Assembly: GCA_036504855.1 (NCBI GenBank)
Contig: DASXUL010000109.1
Span: 1 to 64,000 of the forward strand
Direction of reading: 5' to 3'
Length of the DNA: 64,000 nucleotides
From: DASXUL01 sp036504855
GTDB lineage: Bacteria; Armatimonadota; DTGP01; JAKQQT01
How positions within the stretch are numbered: position 1 is the stretch's first letter; the number at the start of each line of letters is the position of its first letter. Positions 1 to 8,143 of this stretch are shown here, piece after piece. The notes beneath the pieces are model-generated. The model did not search any database. It was not told the DNA's origin and was given only the letters and a program-made list of their open reading frames with translations. The position numbers and the translations under genes were made by a program.

Positions 1-105
1 TCGCCTCCTGCAGGAACTGCTCTATCTCGCCAATGATACAGCCGGTGGGCTGGGATACTGTTTCTTCCATGAAACCCTATATCCCGCAAACCACACTCGC
101 CTAAT

Positions 106-137
106 ACTTAGTTGGAACGAATGGGCTTGCCCTGCCC
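106..137 (+). repeat. Copy of a dispersed 32-bp repeat
   Basis: These 32 bases recur perfectly, inverted, at 3779-3810, and their first 21 bases recur again at 3936-3956. The rest of the first 300 bases shows no gene I can support. Confidence 0.7.
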
Positions 138-309
138 TCGGAGCCTCAGATTGGCCCTCGCGCATCCTACCGAACGCGGCACTAGGCTTCCACGCCACGA
201 ATTGGCATATGGCTCCATTTGGGTATAGGATGGATGCTGCCCCGAACGCGCAGTGCGCGCCGGGAACTGATCTATGCCTGGAGCGTCTATACCAGAGAGG
301 TATCATTCG

Positions 310-963
310 ATGAGACGCAATTCCGTTTGGACAATTTGGGCGTTTTCCGTGGCGCTTGCCGTAGGATGCGCGCGGGCCAACGCGGAGCCGCTGGGTCAGA
401 CCTCCACCGACATTTCCGGCGCCGGCGCCCGCACGCGCGAGGCCGTGGCCGGCAATTTCCTGGCTGATGCCGTCCGAGCGTCCGCACGCGCGGACGCCGC
501 CGTCATACCGGCCGACGCCATCACCGATGCCACCGTCGCCAAGGGGCCCATCGCCCGCGCGGACGTGAAGACCCTTCTGGAGGATCCGGACGATGCCGTT
601 GCCATCCTCAACATCACCGGGGCGCAACTGAAGGCCGTGCTGGAGCGCGGGGTCTCCGCCTGCCCCAAGCCGTTCGACGGCTTCCTGCAGGTTTCCGGCC
701 TCACCATTGAGTTCAACACGGCGAAACCGGCCGGACAGCGCGTCACCGCCGTGCGCGTCAACGGATCGCCGCTGGAGCCCGGCAAGCGCTACCAGGTGGC
801 CACCCTCGTCTCTCTGGCGGATGGCGGCCTCGGCTATTACAACCTCTGGGAGAAGAAGGACGTTTCGGAGCCCGGCCCCGCCGTGCTGGAGGCGGCCGCC
901 AACTACGTGAAGGCCCTGAAGACCGTCTCTCCCCGCGAGGAGGGCCGCGTTTCGGCAAAATGA
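310..963 (+). CDS. Exported stand-alone 5'-nucleotidase C-terminal domain protein
   Basis: The start at 310 follows an AGAGAGG box and gives a signal peptide (MRRN, hydrophobic stretch, then a Cys in VGCAR that could be a lipobox). The rest matches the substrate-binding C-terminal domain of 5'-nucleotidase/UshA-type enzymes: GNFLADAVR, LNITGAQLKAVLERGVS, FLQVSGL and ADGGLGYYN are the typical family blocks in order. The N-terminal calcineurin-like metallophosphatase domain, which carries the metal ligands in this family, is absent. The protein is therefore probably a nucleotide-binding or accessory protein, or a remnant, rather than a full nucleotidase. It is about 217 residues, against 500-650 for the complete enzyme. 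It precedes the M28 peptidase gene on the same strand. Confidence 0.8.
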   Translation: MRRNSVWTIWAFSVALAVGCARANAEPLGQTSTDISGAGARTREAVAGNFLADAVRASARADAAVIPADAITDATVAKGPIARADVKTLLEDPDDAVAILNITGAQLKAVLERGVSACPKPFDGFLQVSGLTIEFNTAKPAGQRVTAVRVNGSPLEPGKRYQVATLVSLADGGLGYYNLWEKKDVSEPGPAVLEAAANYVKALKTVSPREEGRVSAK

Positions 964-1058
964 CCCGGCCTGCGCGCGCGCCAATAGTCCGGCATTGAGG
1001 GAGCGCGATCGCCGCGCCCTGGCGCCGAAGGCCGCCCCCGCGCAGGCGCCCCACGACT

Positions 1059-2027
1059 ATGCACAAATCGATCAAGCCCCTCTTCGGCGCCCTGGCGGCG
1101 CTCTCCATCGCCTTGCCGCCCGCCGGCTGCGCCGGCCGCGCCGAGTTTTCCGGCAAAACCGCTTACAGCAGCCTGGTGAAACAGGTCTCCTTCGGCCCCC
1201 GCGTCCCCGGAACCGCCGCCCATGACGCCTGCCGCGATTACCTCGCGGCGGAGTTGAAGGCCACCGCGGACTCCGTGCAGGTGCAGCATTTTGAGTACCG
1301 GCGCGTGGTGCGTCCGGCCTCCTATCGCCGCCAGCTTCGTCTCGCTGCTGACGCGCCCGTGCCCGCCAGCAGCACGTATCCCATGGACAACATCGTGGCC
1401 GTGGTGAACGGGGCCAACGGCAAGCCGCCGGAACTGCTGCTCTGCGCCCACTGGGACTCGCGCCCCACCGCCGACCAGGAAACCTCCGCCGCGAACCGTT
1501 TGAAGCCCATCGACGGCGCCAACGACGGCGCCTCGGGCGTGGCCATCTTGCTGGAGCTGGCCCGCGTTCTCCATGCCAAGCGCCCGACGCAGGGCGTCAT
1601 CCTCGCCCTCTTCGACGGCGAGGACCTCGGCCCCGGCACGGAGGATATGATGGTGGGCGCCGTCCACTACGCCAAGAACCCCCTCCCCGTGAAGCCGAAG
1701 GAAGGCATCCTGCTGGACATGGTGGGCGACGCGGACCTGGGGATCTACAAGGAAGGCGCCTCGCTGGACGCCAACCGCGCCCTCACCGAAACGATCTTCG
1801 CCACGGCCGGCAGGCTGGGCTACGGCAAGCAGTTCGTGCCGGAACTGAAGTTCACCATGGAAGACGACCACATCCCGCTCATCGCGGCCGGCATCCCCAC
1901 GGTGGACCTCATCGACTTCGATTACCTCCCCTGGCACACCCTGCGCGACACCCCGGATAAGTGCAGCGCCGAAAGTTTGGAGGCCGTGGGCAAGACCCTC
2001 GCCGCCGTGGTGTACGACCGCAAGTAA
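1059..2027 (+). CDS. M28-family peptidase / glutaminyl-peptide cyclotransferase-like lipoprotein
   Basis: The N-terminus has a lipoprotein-type signal ending in PAGC (Cys24). The body is an M28 metallopeptidase fold. Putative zinc ligands are visible in order: His131 and Asp133 in AHWDSRP, Asp156 in GANDGASG, Glu188 in FDGEDLG, an Asp in LDMVGDADL, and His near 299 in WHTLRDTPDK. The GANDGASG plus WHTLRDTPDK combination and the 322-residue length are more like secreted glutaminyl cyclases (which form N-terminal pyroglutamate) than classic aminopeptidases. The enzyme would be exported and membrane anchored. The methyltransferase gene follows after about 35 bases. Confidence 0.85.
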   Translation: MHKSIKPLFGALAALSIALPPAGCAGRAEFSGKTAYSSLVKQVSFGPRVPGTAAHDACRDYLAAELKATADSVQVQHFEYRRVVRPASYRRQLRLAADAPVPASSTYPMDNIVAVVNGANGKPPELLLCAHWDSRPTADQETSAANRLKPIDGANDGASGVAILLELARVLHAKRPTQGVILALFDGEDLGPGTEDMMVGAVHYAKNPLPVKPKEGILLDMVGDADLGIYKEGASLDANRALTETIFATAGRLGYGKQFVPELKFTMEDDHIPLIAAGIPTVDLIDFDYLPWHTLRDTPDKCSAESLEAVGKTLAAVVYDRK

Positions 2028-2061
2028 GTCGAAGCCCCTATCGCCAACGCGGAGACCGCCG

Positions 2062-2868
2062 ATGAACCCCGTCGAGGAATTCTACGACCAGCACGCGGAG
2101 GATGAGTGGACCCGCCTGGAGCGCCACCGGCTGGAGTTCGCGCTCAGCCTGCGCGCCATGGAGCGCCATCTGCCCGCTCCTCCCGCCCGCGTGGCGGATA
2201 TCGGCGGCGGCGCGGGGCGCTACGCCATTACGCTGGCCCAGCGCGGCTATTCCGTCACGCTTGCCGATCTCTCGCCAGCCTGCCTGGACGTGGCGCGTTG
2301 CCGCGCCGCCGAATTCGGTGCGGACATCGATCGGTATCTCCATGCCGACGCGCGGAACCTCTCCGCCCTTCCCGATGCCGGCTTCGACGCCGTCTTGCTC
2401 CAGGGGCCGCTCTACCACCTGCTGGACCGGGATGATCGCCTGAAGGCCCTCCAGGAGGCTTCCCGCATCCTGCGGCCCGGCGGGTTCATCTTCGCCGGGT
2501 TCCTGGGGCGCTATAACGCCCTTCTGTCCGCGTCCGTGCGCGCGGCGGGCTACGTGCGCGACGCCGCAGACGAGAACGACGCCATCCTCGCCGCCGGCCT
2601 CTACCGGCGCGGAGACGGGCAGGGTTTCGTGGACGCCTGGTTTGCCCACCCCACGGAGATCCCGCCACTGATGGCCGAGGCGGGCTTCGCGCCCGTGGAC
2701 TTCCTGGCTTGCGAGTCCATCCTGGCGGAACGCGAAGCGCTGGTGAACGCCGCCGACAACGGCCTGTGGGAACGCTGGCTGGACATTCTCTCTCCGATCG
2801 CCCGCGACCCGTACATCCTCGGCGCTGCCGAGCACATGCTCTGGATCGGCCGGAAAGCCCCGGCGTAG
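2062..2868 (+). CDS. Class I SAM-dependent methyltransferase
   Basis: The glycine-rich SAM-binding motif I is clear at residues 44-52 (VADIGGGAG), followed by an acidic end of strand 2 (LADLSP) and a DAGFDAVLLQGPLYHLL motif IV region. Length (268 residues) is normal for a small-molecule Methyltransf_11/25-type enzyme. The substrate cannot be inferred. The protein looks cytoplasmic, with no signal or membrane segment. Confidence 0.85.
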   Translation: MNPVEEFYDQHAEDEWTRLERHRLEFALSLRAMERHLPAPPARVADIGGGAGRYAITLAQRGYSVTLADLSPACLDVARCRAAEFGADIDRYLHADARNLSALPDAGFDAVLLQGPLYHLLDRDDRLKALQEASRILRPGGFIFAGFLGRYNALLSASVRAAGYVRDAADENDAILAAGLYRRGDGQGFVDAWFAHPTEIPPLMAEAGFAPVDFLACESILAEREALVNAADNGLWERWLDILSPIARDPYILGAAEHMLWIGRKAPA

Positions 2869-3008
2869 AAACCGAAACCCCGCGTTCCCATACGCGTTCG
2901 CTCGCCGGGTGGACGGATTCTGGGGCCTCCGGATAACATGGCCTCCGGCACGCCGAAGCGTAATCCGGCTAACGGCTGCCCATGGCATTCCGAAAGGCGT
3001 AATGGCGG

Positions 3009-3752
3009 ATGGAGATAGAGCGGGTATCCCGGCGGGCGCGAACAGCGCTCGCCGCCTTTGTGTGCGCCGGTTCGCTTCTGACGGCCCGGTGCGGCGCGAC
3101 GGTACGGTATGTGGATCCGGCCGACGCGCCGATCACCAACGACGGTCTGTTGTTGTCATACGCCGGGTCGCAAATCCTGCTGCAACGGGAGACGATCTAC
3201 CGGCCCGGCATCGACGAGTACCGGTTCTCCGCCGGGGGCATTTTCGGGGGCGCCGCGGTGGCGATCCAGGCGGGCGATGAGCGATGGCTCACGGCGCTTT
3301 CCCCCGGCGAAGCGGTGGGCGGAGGGCTGCCGTGGTCCGGCCTGTTCGGGGCGTTCGCGCGGACCCAGTGCGGATCGGGCCAGACTACCGTCTGCCAGAC
3401 CACAGGGCCGTGGGCTGGGGGCCAGCGGTACATGGCGTTGCGGTTTCGGGATGAGCGCGGCGGCGCGTACTACGGCTGGGCGCGCGTTGGGCGGCCGGGC
3501 GGCGCGGCCGATGGCCCCTACGCCGCGCTGCTGCTCTACGACTCGGCGCTGGAGGATACGCCGGGGCTTCCCATCCTCGCCGGCTCCCGGCGCTCCCTCT
3601 TGGACGACCTGAAGCTGGCCCTGCGCGCGGCGGGCGGCCTCTCGGACCTCACCGCGGAAGACGCGACCCTACTGGACCACGCCGGCCTCCCCGGCCAGGT
3701 GGACATCGCCGACGCCGCGCGCCTGATCTCCATCTGGGCGGGCAAGGGTTAG
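3009..3752 (+). CDS. Secreted protein of unknown function with dockerin-like C-terminus
   Basis: A signal peptide (about residues 1-30, ending near CGATVRYVD) leads into a 150-residue domain I do not recognise. The last ~50 residues (LLDDLKLALRAAGG... VDIADAARLISIWAG) resemble the C-terminal module of the beta-helix proteins starting at 15133, 16711 and 37287. They look like a dockerin second repeat in which an aspartate/asparagine-rich turn precedes a helix. The middle domain contains one CGSGQTTVC cysteine pair. Likely an exported structural or surface protein. Confidence 0.6.
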   Translation: MEIERVSRRARTALAAFVCAGSLLTARCGATVRYVDPADAPITNDGLLLSYAGSQILLQRETIYRPGIDEYRFSAGGIFGGAAVAIQAGDERWLTALSPGEAVGGGLPWSGLFGAFARTQCGSGQTTVCQTTGPWAGGQRYMALRFRDERGGAYYGWARVGRPGGAADGPYAALLLYDSALEDTPGLPILAGSRRSLLDDLKLALRAAGGLSDLTAEDATLLDHAGLPGQVDIADAARLISIWAGKG

Positions 3753-3770
3753 CGCTCAGGTCGGGTAAGC

Positions 3771-4051
3771 AGCCCGGCGGGCAGGGCAAGCCCATTCGTT
3801 CCAACTAAGTGCCGTTTCCAGCGTGATAGGGCCGCTTGCCTACCATCGATCGGGTCGTCTGAGCAGCCTGAGTCAGAGCTGGCGTTCAGCGTGAGACTCA
3901 CCCGAGAAGGCTCCTAGGCGAATGGTCGGTTGCGGACTTAGTTGGAACGAATGGGCAAGCCCAGCCCCTACCAGTTCCGTGTTTCCATCCGCCGAGCGGT
4001 GGACGGCCGGGCCTACCTGGTACGGGCTGGGCTTGCCCTGCCCGCCGGGCT
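3771..4051. repeat. 281-bp palindromic element with 24-bp perfect terminal inverted repeats
   Basis: The 24 bases at 3771-3794 are the exact reverse complement of 4028-4051. Inside lie two further inverted pairs: 3790-3810 with 3936-3956 (21 bp, perfect) and 3953-3974 with 4017-4038 (22 bp, one mismatch). No open frame of note lies inside and I see no target-site duplication. It fills most of the 366-base gap between two genes. The nested architecture suggests a non-autonomous, MITE- or REP/BIME-like element. The same core repeat occurs at 106-137. Confidence 0.7.
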
Positions 4052-4118
4052 TCTCCCATAGCCAAGCGCTCCTCGCTGGATTTGCGCGGGTCGCCAACGC
4101 CGTCCCCCGATTGGAAAA

Positions 4119-4646
4119 CTACCCGGCGCCGTGCTGGATCGCCAGCAGAACGGCCTGCCCGCCGTGGTACGCCTCGTGCAGGATCACATGGGCCAGCAGC
4201 CAGCGCAGCGTGAACTCGCGGCCGGGCCGGTGGGCCGAGTAGCCGAGGCGCTCGGGATCCTGAAGCTCGGCGACGATTTGGCGGGTGCGGGCGCGCACGG
4301 CGTCGTGCTGGGCGAGGAACCAGGAAAGGGGCTGCGCCGGAGGCGCCGGCCACTCGGGGCCATCCGGGTCGATCTCCCGGGAGAGCAGGGTCTTCAGCTC
4401 CTCCTCGGACCGTTCCCGTCCTGCGGCGACCCCCGTGATCCAGGCTGACTCCACCGTGGCCATGTGGAGGATCAGCGCGCCGATGCTCTGGCCGCGCGGG
4501 TACGACTGCCGGCAGACGACCTCGTCCGGTACGGCGCCCATCTCCTCGCGCCACTCGGCGGTCGCCATATCCAGCATGGCCAGCAGGAGGCCGCTTTGAA
4601 CGTCCAGCCCCTCTACCGGCGTCACGTCATTCCGCGCATGATCCAT
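4119..4646 (-). CDS. DinB-family protein
   Basis: Four-helix DinB/YfiT-like putative metalloenzyme of 175 residues. The three expected metal-binding histidines are visible: one in ALILHMATVE (helix 2) and two in HVILHEAYHGGQ near the C-terminus. The start at 4646 is set by an AGGAGA box; longer in-frame starts lack one. Members include thiol-dependent S-transferases and many proteins of unknown role. The gene lies leftward, away from the repeat element. Confidence 0.85.
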   Translation of the reverse strand: MDHARNDVTPVEGLDVQSGLLLAMLDMATAEWREEMGAVPDEVVCRQSYPRGQSIGALILHMATVESAWITGVAAGRERSEEELKTLLSREIDPDGPEWPAPPAQPLSWFLAQHDAVRARTRQIVAELQDPERLGYSAHRPGREFTLRWLLAHVILHEAYHGGQAVLLAIQHGAG

Positions 4647-4789
4647 AGTCTCTCCTTTGCTGAAGGGATTATGGCGCGCCGGCCCCGCTTTCGCCCCACG
4701 CCCGTCCCACGGGCCCAAATCGATGCGCCGATGGCCGTGGCGGGCGCCTGGGGGGCAACAACCGGGCATTGCGCGCCGGGGCCGTCGGG

Positions 4790-6148
4790 CTAGCCGGCGT
4801 CTTCCAGCGCCATGCGGCGCATCTCCTCGGCCACGGCGCTCTGGAAGGCGCGGCTGTTCTCGCGGGCGCGAGGCAGCTTGGCGCGCACAACGGCGCGGGC
4901 GGCCTCCTCCAACTGCGCGCGTTCGGCGGGCGTCATGTCGGCGATACGCATGCTGGCCGTCTCTTTCCGCTCGCCCTCAATGCGACGCTCGGAGCGCAGG
5001 CCCTCCATGCGCTTCGCCTCTTCCTGCTCCGCGAACAGCTCCTTCTGGACCCGCTCGTTCACCGTCCACCCCTCGCGCAGGGCCTTCACCAGGTAGGCGG
5101 GGCGGTCCGACACGTCCATGCGGCGCACCGCCTCCAGCCAGAGCAGGATCACCTCGGGGTCGTGTTCCTCCGCCAGATCGCGCGCCACGCTGGATGAGAC
5201 GCCAAGCTCCTCCAGCTTCTGGGCCATGGGGTCCACGTTGGGCAGTTCCAGCGTGGGCTGGGCGAAGAAGTAGGTCACCTTCGGGTTGCCGTCCGCCATC
5301 GTGCCGTACTCGGCCCGGGCCAGGAATCCGCGGTTCATCAGTTCCTGATGGGCCGGGTCCAGGCGGCGCTTGATCTGTGCCGGGGTCACGTAGCTGCGTG
5401 AGAGGCCGAGGCGCTCGAAGGCCAGGCGGTGCAGGCCGATCTCGAAGGCGCGGCGGCCTCCATAGCGTTTCTTGTCCAGGTAACGGAAGATGCGACGACA
5501 GAGCGGCGTGGAGAGGCTGAGGAAGAACGCCACATCCAGCGACTTCAGGTTTCCGGCCTGGAAGGAGCGGAACATCACGTCGCTCCACGTGCAGTACGAC
5601 AGCGGCAGGCTGCCGGAGTTGCCGCCCGGCTCGGTGGCCAAAGCGACTTCGTCCAGGATGTGGAACGCCACGTTAGCGTAGGTCTTCCCGCGGTTGTCCC
5701 AAAAGGCGTTTTGCGCGATGATGGTGACGGCCGCGAGGCGGTTGAGAGCGTCCTGGATGCGGCCGTAGGATTTGCCGCTGATGGGCCAACCCAGGCGGCG
5801 GCACAGCTCGTAGCGGCTGAAGTGGACGGTGGGGCTCACGAAGTCCTTCTCGCGGGCCAGCTCCATCAGGGCCACATATACCACTTCGTCGCCGGCGATG
5901 GGCAGGCTGAGGCCGGTTCCGGCGTGTACCGTCCATGTGCGGCGCAGCGGTTTGCCGTCGCGACCAACGATGGTGTCGCCATACTCCAGGACGGTGGTGT
6001 TCTCAGGGACGGTGGCGAGGACCGCGAACGGCCACTCGACCATGTTCATCTCGTCTTTACCGAGTCGGACCGGGAGCATCCCCTTTCCAACAACACCGGG
6101 GGAATACTGTTTGTTGTTTTGTATCATGGCAGAGGAAGTCATGGTCAT
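4790..6148 (-). CDS. Plasmid-type replication initiator (RepA/RPA-like)
   Basis: The central part (NMVEWPFAVL, RTWTVHAGTG, LPIAGDEVVYVALM, FSRYELCRRLGWP, SYGRIQDALNRL, FHILDEVAL) matches winged-helix replication initiator protein A sequences that are usually plasmid-borne. A charged coiled-coil-like C-terminus follows (ERVQKELFAEQEEAKRMEG). The frame stays open upstream to 6562, but that extension translates repeated iteron DNA (recurrent MHGGT). The true start is therefore probably 6148, 6142 or 6127, none with a strong ribosome binding site. The protein would bind the adjacent iteron-like array and open the origin. Finding it beside rpoN in a chromosomal context is unusual. Confidence 0.75.
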   Translation of the reverse strand: MTMTSSAMIQNNKQYSPGVVGKGMLPVRLGKDEMNMVEWPFAVLATVPENTTVLEYGDTIVGRDGKPLRRTWTVHAGTGLSLPIAGDEVVYVALMELAREKDFVSPTVHFSRYELCRRLGWPISGKSYGRIQDALNRLAAVTIIAQNAFWDNRGKTYANVAFHILDEVALATEPGGNSGSLPLSYCTWSDVMFRSFQAGNLKSLDVAFFLSLSTPLCRRIFRYLDKKRYGGRRAFEIGLHRLAFERLGLSRSYVTPAQIKRRLDPAHQELMNRGFLARAEYGTMADGNPKVTYFFAQPTLELPNVDPMAQKLEELGVSSSVARDLAEEHDPEVILLWLEAVRRMDVSDRPAYLVKALREGWTVNERVQKELFAEQEEAKRMEGLRSERRIEGERKETASMRIADMTPAERAQLEEAARAVVRAKLPRARENSRAFQSAVAEEMRRMALEDAG

Positions 6149-6198
6149 GTCATGATGCCCGAATGCCTCGAAAATGAGCACATCCGGCGGGTTGGGCC

Positions 6199-6530
6199 CT
6201 GCACCGGGGGACAGCGCGACGTGCACCACGGGACAACGCGCACACCCCATGGTAATGCACGCAGGGACAGTATCCAAATGCTCCGGGGGACATGCCGGAA
6301 ATGCGCGGGGGGTCAATATGTGTGCATGGAGGGACAGTGTTGTCCCTCCGTGCATTTGGAAACGGCATTTGGCCCAAATGTGATTTGCTGTCCCCTGGTG
6401 CACGAACAGACATGCGCCCCATGTCCCCCCGTGCATTTGATTGTGCGGGGAAATACTGTCCCTTGGTGCAGGCCGCGCTGGGGGCTGCTGTCCCTCGGTG
6501 CATACCTGTCCCTCCATGCATGGCGGGACA
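6199..6530. repeat. Iteron-like array, candidate replication origin or operator
   Basis: At least eleven copies of a 15-mer related to TGTCCCTCCGTGCAT. One set reads as its complement, with starts near 6199, 6221, 6255, 6278 and 6322, plus a degenerate copy at 6301. The other set reads forward, with starts at 6341, 6389, 6422, 6457, 6489 and 6507. A further inverted copy at 6516-6530 overlaps the last. The left set is spaced about 21-23 bp (one gap of 34), roughly two helical turns. The two sets point at each other around 6336-6341. This is the expected arrangement for Rep-binding iterons. Confidence 0.7.
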
Positions 6531-6645
6531 GCGCGCCGGCCTCCGACGGGCCCGTTTCGCATACATCGCGGGCCTTACAGAAGCTCATTCGAAATCTACC
6601 CCATCATGCTTGGTCGATTTCAGCGAGGATAGGGCATAATCACAT

Positions 6646-6669
6646 GCAAGATGTTGGCACGCATCTTGC
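6646..6669 (+). promoter_or_regulatory. Sigma-54 (-24/-12) promoter of rpoN, within an 8-bp dyad
   Basis: TGGCACGCATCTTGC at 6655-6669 matches the sigma-54 consensus TGGCACG-N4-TTGC exactly, 66 bases before the rpoN start. It lies inside an inverted repeat: GCAAGATG at 6646-6653 and CATCTTGC at 6662-6669, so a repressor could also read it. It implies that rpoN is transcribed by its own product. Confidence 0.75.
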
Positions 6670-6734
6670 CCAAACGGAACTCAGACCCCCTCGATCGCCC
6701 ATATCGAGTCGTATGAGCACAGGGAGCCGGTGGT

Positions 6735-8135
6735 ATGCAGTCTCAATCGCAAGGCCTGCGTCAGCAGATCAAGGCGGATCCCCGGATGATCCTCGCAAAC
6801 TCCATCCTGCACATGTCGTGCATGGAGTTGCAGGCCAGCATCGAACAGGAAATACTGGAGAATCCGCTCCTCGAGCGCGCGGAGGAGGAGTACTGCGAGC
6901 GCTGCGGCGAGGTCGTTGGCCGCTGCCGCTGCCATGCGGATCTGAAGGAGATCCGCGCCCTCGATGATGGAGCGCCCACCAACTACGAGCCCACGCCCGA
7001 AACCTATCAGGGCGAATGGCTGGACCCCCTCACCCTGGTGGAAGAGCACACCAGCCTCGCCGATCACGTGCTCTGGCAGGCCCGCGTTGCGGCGGACCCC
7101 TCGCTCCACCGCGTCATCGAGTACCTGGTCTGCAGCCTGAAGCCTTCCGGCTACCTCGGGGTTTCGCTGGAAGACGCCGCCGCATTCCTGGGCGTGGGGC
7201 TCTCTACCGTGGAGCAGGCCCTCGAGGTGATCCAGGGGTTGGACCCCGCCGGAGTTGGCGCCCGCGACCTTCAGGAGTGCCTCCTGCTTCAGGTAACCGC
7301 GCTGGAGGCGGATGGCGGCCTGCCCCCCATCGTGCGGCCCATCCTCACCCAGTGCTGGAAGGCGATCTCCGCCAACAAGGTGGACGCCATCGCGCGCCAG
7401 CTCAAGATCCCGCGATCGCTGGCCGACGAGGGCGTGGCGTGGATCCGCCAGGCGCTTTCCCCCTATCCCGGCGAGCGCTTCCGAACGCCTTGGGAGCACG
7501 ACGGCCATCGCAGCCCGGCCGCCATCCGGCCGGACGTGATTATCCTGCACAGCGATGACGGCGGTTTTGCCGTGAGCGTTGTGGACCATGAGCGCACTCA
7601 ACTCCACCTGAACCCGGTTTACACGCGTCTGTGGCGTCAGATGCAGAAGTCACCCCGCTCCTTCCCGGAGGCAGAGCGGAAGATGCTCTCCGAATACTGG
7701 ATCCGCGCCCACATGTTCCTTCGCAGCCTCGGTCAGCGCAAGGAACTCCTGCTCCGAGTGACGGAGTGCCTCCTCGAAGAGCAAGAGGACTTCTTCCGGT
7801 CGGCAGACTCACATGCGCTCCAGCCTCTGACCCAGACGAAGTTGGCAAGCATCTTGCGGGTGCATGAGTCGACGATCAGTCGTACCGTAGCAGACAAGTT
7901 CCTGCAGATGCCGGACGGTGACGTACTGCCGTTCAGTTTCTTCTTCGGTCGAGCGACGAACGTCAAACAGGAAGTTGCCGCCCTCATCGCCGCAGAAGAC
8001 CGCCGGAGCCCGCTGTCCGATCAGAAGATATCGGACATCCTGAACGGACGCGGATTCAGCGTCGCCCGGCGCACCGTGATGAAGTACCGCGAAGAACTGA
8101 ACATCCTATCCACCCGGCAAAGAGCGCAGACGTAG
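6735..8135 (+). CDS. rpoN: RNA polymerase sigma-54 factor RpoN
   Basis: Complete 466-residue sigma-54. Region I is the glutamine/leucine-rich activator-interaction segment (LRQQIKADP... LQASIEQEILENPLLE). Next comes an unusual Cys-rich insert (CERCGEVVGRCRCH) that could bind zinc. The core-binding domain is followed by the -12-recognising helix-turn-helix (HESTISRTVADKF) and the RpoN box near the C-terminus (ARRTVMKYREEL), which reads the -24 element. It heads an operon with a histidine kinase (8 bases downstream) and an NtrC-type activator, so sigma factor, sensor and activator are co-expressed. Confidence 0.97.
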   Translation: MQSQSQGLRQQIKADPRMILANSILHMSCMELQASIEQEILENPLLERAEEEYCERCGEVVGRCRCHADLKEIRALDDGAPTNYEPTPETYQGEWLDPLTLVEEHTSLADHVLWQARVAADPSLHRVIEYLVCSLKPSGYLGVSLEDAAAFLGVGLSTVEQALEVIQGLDPAGVGARDLQECLLLQVTALEADGGLPPIVRPILTQCWKAISANKVDAIARQLKIPRSLADEGVAWIRQALSPYPGERFRTPWEHDGHRSPAAIRPDVIILHSDDGGFAVSVVDHERTQLHLNPVYTRLWRQMQKSPRSFPEAERKMLSEYWIRAHMFLRSLGQRKELLLRVTECLLEEQEDFFRSADSHALQPLTQTKLASILRVHESTISRTVADKFLQMPDGDVLPFSFFFGRATNVKQEVAALIAAEDRRSPLSDQKISDILNGRGFSVARRTVMKYREELNILSTRQRAQT

Positions 8136-8143
8136 GGCAGGCG

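Noticed and set aside
2..313. Open frame on the plus strand from the window edge to a stop at 311-313
   Set aside because: It has no start in the window, runs through the dispersed repeat at 106-137 and overlaps the nucleotidase start. It could be a gene end but the protein text is not recognisable.
903..1937. Long antisense frames such as 903-1937, 11793-13424 and 42292-44001 (minus strand)
   Set aside because: They mirror well-supported genes in GC-rich DNA and show no family motifs.
6149..6562. N-terminal extension of the Rep frame through the iteron region
   Set aside because: The translation is low-complexity with repeated MHGGT from iteron DNA; homology begins only downstream of 6148.
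7843..7857. Sigma-54-like TGGCAAGCATCTTGC inside rpoN
   Set aside because: 13 of 15 bases match the rpoN promoter, but it encodes the conserved helix-turn-helix stretch (LASIL) and lies inside the gene, so chance plus protein constraint is the simpler reading.
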